Below, piece by piece: positions 1 to 6,371 of a stretch of DNA of 7,220 nucleotides (the first letter of the stretch is position 1; each line of letters starts with the position of its first letter). The DNA lies in the NCBI GenBank assembly GCA_011330835.1, contig DRPO01000453.1:1-7220 (forward strand), given 5' to 3'. The notes under the pieces were generated by a model. The model saw only the letters and a list, made by a program, of their open reading frames with translations. It was not told the DNA's origin and made no database searches. A program made the translations under genes and the position numbers. The stretch is from Gammaproteobacteria bacterium (GTDB lineage Bacteria > Pseudomonadota > Gammaproteobacteria > UWMA-0217).

Positions 1-143
1 ACCCCATTTAGGGTGCGTAGGTTTTCGTCGAGAGCAAGGCGTGAAAACGCAGGCATAGTGGGGCTATGGCAAGTTTTTACAACGCAGCTATCGGCGAAAA
101 GATGCGCGCCCTAAATGGGGTATTCTTGATCGCAAGAGGTATA
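1..143. mobile_element. MITE-like palindromic element, copy 1 (left end outside window)
   Basis: Bases 1-17 are the reverse complement of 105-121 with one mismatch, and most of the interval between can fold into one long hairpin with a small central stem (54-58 with 64-68). Bases 23-143 align without any gap to the reverse complement of 6117-6237; two blocks, 23-42 and 87-104, are identical in both copies. The right end, read inward, begins TATACCTCTTGCGATC and matches both ends of the copy at 6117-6281. Comparison of the two predicts that about 22 bp of the left end lie before base 1. Short length, inverted ends, TA borders and no coding capacity are the usual features of a miniature inverted-repeat transposable element. 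No transposase is present, so mobility is inferred. Confidence 0.8.
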
Positions 144-927
144 TGTCGTCCGGCGACTGAAGAACAAGATCGGCACGCGCTCGGTTCCCACCGGAGAGGT
201 GGAACTCCGGGACAGCGAAGCCTGGCTGCTGGGCAAGGCTGACCAGGGGGTCTACCTGATCATGGAGATTCTCAATCTGTCGCGGGTCGCCAACAGCGTC
301 GCCAGCGTTGCGCTGGCTCAACGCGCCATCAGCGACGCCGCCGCCTTCGCCGCCCACCGGGAGGTGTTCGGCGAGCGCCTGATCCGCCAGCCCATGGCTC
401 GTCAGCAGTTCCGCTACCGCCTGGCGCTGCTGAACGCCGGTTTCCGGCTGGCCTGGGAGGCGGTGACCCTGCTCAACCATGTCTGGACGCTGGAGCCGCC
501 CTACTCCGAACGCTACCTGCTGTTCCGGCTGGTGGCGCATCTTGCCAAGTACTGGACCGCCGAATTCGCGGCGCAAACCGCCAAATGGTCGATGGAGATC
601 CACGGCGGCCTGGGCGTGCTCGCCGAGTTCCCCGCCGAACGGCATTTCCGCGAAGCCATGATCCTCGCCATCTGGGAAGGCGCGCCTCACCGCCAAATGC
701 TCGACGCCCTGCAACTGATGCGCGAAAAGAAGGCGCACAAACTGCTGATCGCCCACCTGGAATCCCACGATCCCGATCGCGAGGAACAAGACACGCTCAT
801 CCGCAAGATCGACTCGCTGCTGGAAATGCCGGTCGCCATGCAGGAAGAAAGTTTCGAGCCGGTTTTCCGGCGACTGGCCCAGTTCACCGCGAAGTCGCTC
901 CGCGCGCCGCGCCGCCGGGAAACGTGA
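144..927 (+). pseudogene. Acyl-CoA dehydrogenase (AidB/DmdC-like), C-terminal half, interrupted by a MITE-like element
   Basis: This is the C-terminal half of an acyl-CoA dehydrogenase, an FAD enzyme that introduces a trans-2 double bond into acyl-CoA. The frame is open from base 130. Family-like residues begin right at the element border (VVRRLKNKIGTRSVPTG, from 145), run through LNLSRVANS, and reach the FAD/active-site helices with KWSMEIHGGLG (575-613) and ILAIWEGAPHRQ (661-696). The Glu of WEGA sits where many family members have the catalytic base. Members of this branch are usually about 550-600 residues; here only about 260 remain, and the N-terminal and beta domains are missing. A GTG at 199 could start a 242-residue product, but that start lies inside the conserved core, so I read it as a fragment. 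The 5' half probably lies just upstream of the window, which would make this an insertion rather than a deletion. The frame is stopped inside the element by TGA at 127-129. Confidence 0.8.
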
Positions 928-969
928 TCCATTCCTGAAAAAACACGTCAATTCCGCCATTTGTCGCGA

Positions 970-989
970 ACGAATCGGAAAAGATTCGT
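970..989. other. Small stem-loop between acyl-CoA dehydrogenase remnant and aminotransferase
   Basis: ACGAATC (970-976) pairs perfectly with GATTCGT (983-989) across a six-base GGAAAA loop. It lies 43 bp after the dehydrogenase stop and 51 bp before the aminotransferase start. The following bases (CTTACCTGTT) are not a run of T, so it is at best a weak terminator and could be a leader structure. No convincing -35/-10 pair is visible in the 928-1040 gap. Confidence 0.3.
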
Positions 990-1040
990 CTTACCTGTTA
1001 TGGCAATCGACAAAGAGGACGGTCCTGTGACCGCGAGACC

Positions 1041-2342
1041 ATGAACAGGCAACCCCTGATCCGGATTGGAAGGCATGTCCAGAAAGACAGCGTCGAGGAG
1101 CTGGCGATCTTCGGCGGCCTGCCGCTGTTTTCCGAGCCCTTGCATGTGGGGGCGCCCAATGTCGGCGACCGACGCAAGATCCTGCGGCGCATCGTCGACA
1201 TTCTCGACCGGAACTGGCTGACTAATGATGGCCCGTATGTCACCGAGTTCGAGCGACGGATCAAGCGCATCACCGGCGCGAGGCATTGCATCGCCACGTC
1301 CAACGGCACGCTCGGCCTGGAGCTCGCCGCGCGCGGACTCGGGTTGAAGGGCGAAGTCATTGCGCCCGCCTTCACCTTCGTCGCCACCGCGCACGCGCTC
1401 AAGTGGCAAGGCATCCAGCCGGTGTTCTGCGACATCGACCCGAAGACTTTCACCGTCGATCCCGAACGGATCGAACAACTGATCACCCCCCGAACCACCG
1501 GCATCCTGGCGGTCCATCTTTGGGGACGCGCCTGCGATACCGAAGCCCTGGCTCGGGTGGCGTCGAAACACGGACTGCGGTTGCTCTACGACGCCTCCCA
1601 CGCCTTCGGTTGCACCCACCTGGGGCATCCGGTCGGCCAGTTTGGCGACGCTGAAGTTTTCAGCTTCCACGCCACCAAATTCGTCAATACTTTCGAAGGC
1701 GGCGCCATCACCACCAACAACGACGAACTGGCGACCAGACTGCGCCTGATGAAGAATTTCGGCTTCACCGGCACCGACCAGGTCGACTACCTGGGCATCA
1801 ATGGCAAGATGTCCGAACCGGCGGCGGCCATGGGACTGACCTCACTCGAAAGCATGTCCGAGTTTATTCGCCACAACCGCCGGAACTATGAAGCCTACCA
1901 GCGCGCGATCGAACCCATCCGGGGGATTCGTCTGGTTCCCTTCCCCGAAAACGAACGCAACAACTACCAATACATCAACCTCCAGGTCGATGAAAGCGAG
2001 TCGGGCGTCAGCCGCGACAACCTGCTGCGCATCCTCCACGCCGAAAACGTACTGGCCCGGCGCTATTTCTTTCCCGGCATCCATAACATGGAGCCCTACC
2101 GAAGCGAATTCGGCCCGCGCCCGCCCCTCCTGCCCGTCACCTCGAAAGCGGCGCGACAATCCATCTGCCTGCCAACAGGCAAACGAACTTCGACAATACA
2201 GATCGAGCAAATCGGGGCGCTACTCGAATTTATCACCGCGAACGCCCTGGAGATAACCCGTTTACTCCAGGCTGACTACCACCATGAGCGTCCAACAACG
2301 CGCCTGACCGAGTTGGCCAGCAAGCGAGGCGGGGCGTCGTGA
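1041..2342 (+). CDS. DegT/DnrJ/EryC1/StrS family PLP-dependent sugar aminotransferase
   Basis: A 433-residue cytoplasmic enzyme expected to transfer an amino group, usually from glutamate, to a keto-sugar nucleotide, giving an amino sugar for surface glycans. Visible family marks are the N-terminal NWLTNDGPYVTEFE segment (58-71), TSNGTLGLELA (86-96, phosphate-binding region), APAFTFVATAHA (108-119), the PLP-nitrogen Asp184 in YDASHAFG, and the Schiff-base Lys213 in FHATKFVNTFEGG. NGKMSEPAAAMGL (254-266) matches the usual NxRMsElqAAiGl stretch. Family members are commonly 370-400 residues; the excess is an N-terminal leader of about 25-30 residues and a C-terminal tail after about 400. ATG 1041 is the first in-frame start, with only a weak upstream ribosome site. 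It overlaps the next gene by four bases, implying joint expression. The exact sugar substrate cannot be read from sequence alone; WecE, perosamine-synthase and PseC-like roles all remain possible. Confidence 0.93.
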   Translation: MNRQPLIRIGRHVQKDSVEELAIFGGLPLFSEPLHVGAPNVGDRRKILRRIVDILDRNWLTNDGPYVTEFERRIKRITGARHCIATSNGTLGLELAARGLGLKGEVIAPAFTFVATAHALKWQGIQPVFCDIDPKTFTVDPERIEQLITPRTTGILAVHLWGRACDTEALARVASKHGLRLLYDASHAFGCTHLGHPVGQFGDAEVFSFHATKFVNTFEGGAITTNNDELATRLRLMKNFGFTGTDQVDYLGINGKMSEPAAAMGLTSLESMSEFIRHNRRNYEAYQRAIEPIRGIRLVPFPENERNNYQYINLQVDESESGVSRDNLLRILHAENVLARRYFFPGIHNMEPYRSEFGPRPPLLPVTSKAARQSICLPTGKRTSTIQIEQIGALLEFITANALEITRLLQADYHHERPTTRLTELASKRGGAS

Positions 2343-3148
2343 AAGTCTCCGTCGCCATCATTACCTACAACCACGAAGCGTTCATCGCCCAGGCGATGGA
2401 AAGCGTTCTGGCGCAACAGACGGAATTCGACTTCGAGATGATTGTGATCGATGACCACTCAACGGACGCCACCGCTGAAATCGTCCGCCGGTATCAGGAA
2501 CGTCATCCGGCCCGGATTCGCGCCTTCTTCCATGAAAAGAACCAGGGACCACGAAAAACCATGGAAGAAGCCTTGCTCGCCTGCGCCGGTGAATACATCG
2601 CCTTGCTGGATGGCGACGACTACTGGACATCCACGCACAAACTCCAGCAGCAAGCGGAACTGTTGGACAACCACCCCGAAATGACCCTGTGCTTTCATCC
2701 AACGCTGTATCGCTTTGACGACGGAGAAGAACGCCTCTCCCACCCAAGGGACAGGCTGGACGCATTCACACTGGACAACCTGATCACCTACAACCCGGTT
2801 CACTCACAAGCCATTGTGTTTCGAAAATCGATCTTCTCCGGCTATCCGGCATGGATGCGGGAAAACCCGCAGTTTCCCGGCGACTATTTTCTGGTCATCT
2901 CCGCCGCTCTCAAGGGGAGCATTGGTTTTATCGACGAACCGATGTCCGTCTATCGGGTGCATGACCAGGGAGTCTGGGGGAAACTGGACTATTGCGCGCG
3001 GTTGGGCGTCGAAATCAAAATGAATCGTCTGCTCCGTCAATGGCTGGGACGACAATACCTTGTTCCGCTGCTGCGCGGCTATCTCGCGCTATGGGGGGCC
3101 AGAATTCGCTGCCAACTGCTGAGGGCGGCTCGCCTTTCCAAGGATTGA
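2339..3148 (+). CDS. Family 2 glycosyltransferase (GT-A fold)
   Basis: A 269-residue inverting glycosyltransferase that would add a sugar from a nucleotide-sugar donor to a growing glycan, at the cytoplasmic face of the membrane. The GT-A signature is clear: VSVAIITYNHEAFI (3-16), the nucleotide-binding VIDDHSTD (36-43) and the metal-binding LLDGDDYW (89-96). A later FPGDYF (179-184) and YRVHDQGVW (205-213) fit the acceptor/catalytic half of this family. No transmembrane helix is obvious; the basic, leucine-rich C-terminus (about 228-269) may be a peripheral membrane anchor. The start is GTG at 2339, sharing bases with the TGA of the aminotransferase (GTGA), with GAGG at 2326-2329 as a plausible ribosome site; this is a translational-coupling arrangement. 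Acceptor and donor are unknown, but the upstream aminotransferase suggests transfer of an amino or deoxyamino sugar. Confidence 0.93.
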   Translation: MKVSVAIITYNHEAFIAQAMESVLAQQTEFDFEMIVIDDHSTDATAEIVRRYQERHPARIRAFFHEKNQGPRKTMEEALLACAGEYIALLDGDDYWTSTHKLQQQAELLDNHPEMTLCFHPTLYRFDDGEERLSHPRDRLDAFTLDNLITYNPVHSQAIVFRKSIFSGYPAWMRENPQFPGDYFLVISAALKGSIGFIDEPMSVYRVHDQGVWGKLDYCARLGVEIKMNRLLRQWLGRQYLVPLLRGYLALWGARIRCQLLRAARLSKD

Positions 3149-3182
3149 CGGAAACAATCACTTGCGTAGGCCGGGTTGTCAA

Positions 3183-3295
3183 TATACCTCTCGCTCATCC
3201 GTCCTTCTCACGAAAGCGGGAATCCAGCGCCTCATTCTGGATTCCGGGTCTTCGCTCCACTCAGCCCGGAATGACGGATGGGCGTGAGAAGTATA
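3183..3295. mobile_element. TA-bounded palindromic repeat of the CGGGAATCCAG type; possible bidirectional terminator
   Basis: The 113-bp interval begins TATACCTCTC and ends GAGAAGTATA, which are reverse complements with one mismatch. Further in, CATCCGTC (3196-3203) pairs with GACGGATG (3273-3280), and GGAATCCAG (3219-3227) pairs with CTGGATTCC (3237-3245) over a nine-base loop. The inner sequence resembles the widely dispersed proteobacterial repeat built around GCGGGAATCCAG. It sits between convergent genes, 34 bp after the glycosyltransferase stop and 46 bp before the helicase stop, where a strong hairpin could end transcription from both sides. Its outermost bases match the ends of the 165-bp element, although the interior is unrelated. 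Apart from this element the 193-bp gap holds nothing I can identify. Confidence 0.7.
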
Positions 3296-3341
3296 GCATC
3301 GGGTCATGGCCTGTCGCCCTAACCGGCCGCAACGCAAGAGG

Positions 3342-6095
3342 TTATTGCCGCGCGCTCAATGCGCTTTGAACAGCCTTGAGAACTCCCCGGCTTTTTTCCA
3401 GGGCTTCTATCGCTCCGGTTTCATCGAGGCTATCCCGTTCATGGCGCAAAACCGCCACGACCGACAAGGTTTCAGTCGGCAACCGGGCGGCTGCCTGCAA
3501 AGCCCCTACCTGGCTGATCGTCGCCGGGTCGGCGATTTTTTGATCCATCTGGATGGCGACAGCGGCGAGCAGGCTGTTCAAGGCGTCGCTCAAGGGCGCC
3601 AGGGCTTCCCTGATGAATCCCCCGTCGGCGAGCAATTGGCTCATGCGCTGCTTCTCTTCCGCTACCTCGACGCGTGCGCGGATTTTGTTCTGACGGCGCC
3701 GCCGTTCGCGCTCGGCTCTGTCTTCGGCGTGTTGCGTCTTGGCGACCTGGCCTTTGACGGGCTGGGCAAACTGGATGACGCCCGCCTTGATCAGGCGTTG
3801 CAACGCGTCATAGGTAGCGCGATCGAGCATTTCCAGCTCGGGCGGCGTGTCTTGTGGGTAAGTGTCCTGAACGCGCTGCTTCAGATCTTCCGCAAGTTTT
3901 TCATCGGGAGTCTCAACCACCGCCAACAGCGTGTCGCCGCGCTGTTCCAGGCGCTCCAGGTTATCGCTGTGTTCGGGGGGGAGACTTTCGGCGACGCGTT
4001 GCACCGGAGACCGCGGGGGTTTGGATTCGCCAAGCAAGTCGTCCAGCCGCTCCATGAAAGCGCCCCGTCCGGTGGAAATCGACATGGCGCGGATATCGCC
4101 GACGCCATCGACGACCGCGTCGGCGAGGTCGGTTTTGTGCCGCAATACTTCCAGCATGCGGTGTTCGAGGGTATTTTCACTCACCAGGTTGATGACGCGC
4201 ACCGGGTGTTTCTGGTGCTTGCGCCAAGCGCGCGCGATGCGCTGTTCGAGCTTGGCGGGGTTCCACGGCAAGTCAAGATTGACGACGACGCGGGCAACCT
4301 GAAGGTTGAGCCCGGTGGCGGCGGAGTCGGTGGCGAGGAACAGGTTGCACGCGGGATCTTGCTTGAATCGATTGATCTCCTCCCGGCGCCTTTTCTGGGT
4401 AACGCTGCCGGTGTGCCAGGCGTAACCGATGCCGGCTTTTTTCAACCGCTCGGCCAGCAGCGTCAGCATGCGCTCCCATTCCGAAAAGACGATAATCTTG
4501 CATTCCGGATTTTCCAGCAATTCCTCCAGCAGCCGTTCGAGTTCGTCCAGTTTGGGGGCCAACCGATAACTCTGATCCAGGATATAGCCGGTGTCGCAAC
4601 TCATGCGCATGCAGCTCAGGCAGAGCATCAACAGATCTCTTTCCTCTTTTTTCAGCGGACGTTTCCTGGCGATGGCGCCTAGCTGCGCGACGGTCCTTTC
4701 ATTTTCTTCATACAGAAAGGCTTGCTCATCCGTCATCGGGACGAAATAGTTATTGATGCTGCGCTCCGGCAGCTCGCCTTCGACATCTTCCTTGCGGCGG
4801 CGCAACATGATCGGGCGCAGCCGGTCGTGCAATTGATCGAGGTTCTTGTAACCCACCGCGACGCCGCGTTCGTCCAGTTGATGGAAATCCCGGTTGAAGC
4901 GGAACAGCGGGCCGAAAATACCCGGGTCGAGAAACTGTGCGATGGAGTAGATTTCATCGATCCGGTTTTCCAGCGGCGTACCGGTGAGCACGAAGGCGTA
5001 GGGACTCTCCAGTTGCTTGATGGCCGCGGCGGTTTTGGTTTGCCAGTTCTTGATGCGCTGCGCCTCATCGAGGATGATCAGATCCGGCTTTAACGTTTCG
5101 TTGATGAAATCCTTGTCGTAGAGAATCTGCTCGTAATTCGCGAGATAGAAGAACGCCGGTTGCCGATACAGCTGATAGCGTTTTTTTCGCAACCCCTGAA
5201 TAATCACGGCCTCACGATGGGAGAATTTGTGGATCTGCTCCCGCCACTCGGTTTTCAGCGAGGCGGGAGAGATCACCAACACTTTTTGCAACGCATGCAG
5301 CCGATCCAGCAATTCCGCTCCGGCGATGGCCTGCACCGTCTTTCCCAGGCCCATTTCGTCCGCGAGCAACGCCCGACCAGTAAACGCCAGATGCATCATG
5401 CCTTCCTGCTGGTAGGGATAAAGAGGCAGCTTGACGACATCGAGGCTGGCTCGGCCATTTTTCAGGTCACGCTCAAAACGCCGCCGCGCCTCGCGTTGTT
5501 CAGCGGCTCGCCGACGTTGGCGCAACCACGCCTCCAGATGACCGGAGATTCTCGCCTGGCGACGAACTCTCGGGGTTTCACGGGCCAATCGATCCCTCAA
5601 CGCGGCCATCGACTGCAACGGATCTCCCCGAAGTTCTCCCGCCTCATCGAAAACACTGGAAACCACCTGGCGAATTTTCGCGGTCTTGCCCAGCGTGGCC
5701 GGGAACGCAACCTTGACCCGATGATCGCGCCCATCCAGATAGATCTCGACAAACGGGCTCCCCGCTCTCGCCTGCTTGCCTCCGCGTTTTCTCAGCCGGT
5801 TCGCGACCGCCTCGACATGTTTGCACAGGCCCAGCCGGTTGTACTGAAAATCCTTGCAATCACAGCTGTTGACAGGCTCATCCAGGGAACGGATCTCGAC
5901 ACGGTAGGAAACGCCGCTGTCGCCGGAGACCCGCCAATCGGAAAAAACGCCATTGCCCGCCTCGACCGGCGCGATCCGAAACGATTCACTTTCCGCCCGC
6001 TGTTTTCGCCGCTCGATTTCCTGTTCGTCGGTTGTGTTCCAACCCTGTGTTTTTACGCGGGCGGATTTCTTGCGGACAGTCTTTTTTCTGGCCAT
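3342..6095 (-). CDS. SWIM zinc-finger SNF2-family helicase-like ATPase
   Basis: A 917-residue superfamily 2 ATPase of the SNF2 type, expected to use ATP to move along or remodel nucleoprotein complexes. Order: a basic N-terminus (MARKKTVRKK); a SWIM zinc-binding motif, C78-x-C80-x10-C91-x-H93; RecA-like lobe 1 with YPYQQEG, Walker A ADEMGLGKT (K252), the DEAQ box (343-346) and LTGTPLENR (370-378); lobe 2 with IVFSEWERM, ATDSAATGLNLQ (588-599) and motif VI QRIARAWRKHQ (618-628); then a C-terminal extension of about 270 residues containing a highly charged, probably coiled-coil stretch (about 788-818). Motif VI has Ala where most SNF2 proteins have Gly (QRxGR). ATG 6095 is chosen because GGAGG (complement of 6102-6106) lies six bases upstream; an ATG at 6158 would add 21 residues read through the element at 6117-6281. 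SWIM-SNF2 proteins are linked to transcription or DNA repair, but this one's role is unassigned. Confidence 0.93.
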   Translation of the reverse strand: MARKKTVRKKSARVKTQGWNTTDEQEIERRKQRAESESFRIAPVEAGNGVFSDWRVSGDSGVSYRVEIRSLDEPVNSCDCKDFQYNRLGLCKHVEAVANRLRKRGGKQARAGSPFVEIYLDGRDHRVKVAFPATLGKTAKIRQVVSSVFDEAGELRGDPLQSMAALRDRLARETPRVRRQARISGHLEAWLRQRRRAAEQREARRRFERDLKNGRASLDVVKLPLYPYQQEGMMHLAFTGRALLADEMGLGKTVQAIAGAELLDRLHALQKVLVISPASLKTEWREQIHKFSHREAVIIQGLRKKRYQLYRQPAFFYLANYEQILYDKDFINETLKPDLIILDEAQRIKNWQTKTAAAIKQLESPYAFVLTGTPLENRIDEIYSIAQFLDPGIFGPLFRFNRDFHQLDERGVAVGYKNLDQLHDRLRPIMLRRRKEDVEGELPERSINNYFVPMTDEQAFLYEENERTVAQLGAIARKRPLKKEERDLLMLCLSCMRMSCDTGYILDQSYRLAPKLDELERLLEELLENPECKIIVFSEWERMLTLLAERLKKAGIGYAWHTGSVTQKRRREEINRFKQDPACNLFLATDSAATGLNLQVARVVVNLDLPWNPAKLEQRIARAWRKHQKHPVRVINLVSENTLEHRMLEVLRHKTDLADAVVDGVGDIRAMSISTGRGAFMERLDDLLGESKPPRSPVQRVAESLPPEHSDNLERLEQRGDTLLAVVETPDEKLAEDLKQRVQDTYPQDTPPELEMLDRATYDALQRLIKAGVIQFAQPVKGQVAKTQHAEDRAERERRRRQNKIRARVEVAEEKQRMSQLLADGGFIREALAPLSDALNSLLAAVAIQMDQKIADPATISQVGALQAAARLPTETLSVVAVLRHERDSLDETGAIEALEKSRGVLKAVQSALSARQ

Positions 6096-6106
6096 GGCTT
6101 TCCTCC
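6096..6106 (-). promoter_or_regulatory. Ribosome binding site of the helicase gene
   Basis: On the minus strand GGAGG (complement of 6102-6106) precedes the ATG at 6095 by six bases. This near-ideal site decides the start codon in favour of MARKKTVRKK and against the longer reading from 6158. Confidence 0.8.
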
Positions 6107-6114
6107 GGGGAAGG

Positions 6115-6120
6115 GTTATA
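6115..6120 (-). promoter_or_regulatory. Possible -10 box at the element edge, facing the helicase gene
   Basis: On the minus strand the left end of the 165-bp element and its flank form TATAAC, about 20 bp upstream of the helicase ATG. This would start a very short leader containing the GGAGG site. I see no good -35 hexamer at 16-18 bp upstream, so this is only a candidate; transcription may instead begin inside or beyond the element. Confidence 0.25.
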
Positions 6121-6281
6121 CCTTCAGCGACCAGGAATCCTCTGTTCAGGCCCCACATCTTTTCGCCGATAGCCGCGTTGCAAATACATGGCGTAGCCCC
6201 GCCATGCCCACGTTGTTACGCCTTGCTCTCGACGAAACTCCACGCCGCATGAATGAGACGCTCCTGGTCGCAAAAGGTATA
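6117..6281. mobile_element. MITE-like palindromic element, copy 2 (complete, 165 bp)
   Basis: The left end reads TATACCTTCAGCGACCAGG; the right end, reverse complemented, reads TATACCTTTTGCGACCAGG. These are inverted ends with two mismatches in 19, bordered by TA on both sides. The interior (6156-6245) is a long imperfect palindrome with a central stem, ATGGCG/CGCCAT. Reverse complemented, 6117-6237 aligns to window bases 23-143 with no gap, including identical blocks at 6156-6173 and 6218-6237. Without the element and one TA the site would read GGGT-TA-CTGTACC. The element fills 165 of the 276 bp between the divergent helicase and SEC-C genes. No open reading frame of note and no transposase are present. 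TA borders are typical of IS630/mariner-type transposition, but that parentage is inference. Confidence 0.82.
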
Positions 6282-6283
6282 CT
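6278..6283 (+). promoter_or_regulatory. Possible outward -10 box at the right end of the element
   Basis: TATACT, formed by the right terminus of the element and two flanking bases, matches five of six positions of the sigma-70 -10 consensus and points toward the SEC-C gene. No good -35 hexamer lies 16-18 bp upstream, and no extended TGn is present, so promoter activity is uncertain. Confidence 0.25.
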
Positions 6284-6371
6284 GTACCCTCACCCACGCG
6301 ATACCAAAACCCGCTAGTGACTGGACTCTCGGAAGAACGATCGAAAAGCCATCCACGCGGCGCGTGGTTGC

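Noticed and set aside
199..927. GTG 199 as the start of an intact short gene
   Set aside because: Family-conserved residues extend upstream to base 145, so this start lies inside a truncated domain, and the product would lack most of the FAD and substrate sites.
88..960. Minus-strand open frame (290 codons) across the dehydrogenase fragment
   Set aside because: The plus strand carries recognisable acyl-CoA dehydrogenase motifs. This frame has none and its N-terminus reads from beyond the real stop.
948..1670. Minus-strand open frame (240 codons) opposite the aminotransferase
   Set aside because: It overlaps the conserved PLP-enzyme core on the other strand and shows no motif of its own.
3306..4682. 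Long plus-strand open frame (458 codons) opposite the helicase C-terminal half
   Set aside because: It is antisense to a clearly real helicase frame and shows no motif or coherent protein pattern. Long antisense frames are expected in GC-rich genes.
6096..6158. Upstream ATG (6158) as the helicase start
   Set aside because: It would translate the inverted end of the mobile element and lacks a ribosome site, whereas ATG 6095 has GGAGG at ideal spacing.
5160..6317. Plus-strand open frame (385 codons) opposite the helicase N-terminal half and through the element
   Set aside because: Antisense shadow of the SWIM/Walker A region; it also runs through the whole palindromic element, and no family features are seen.
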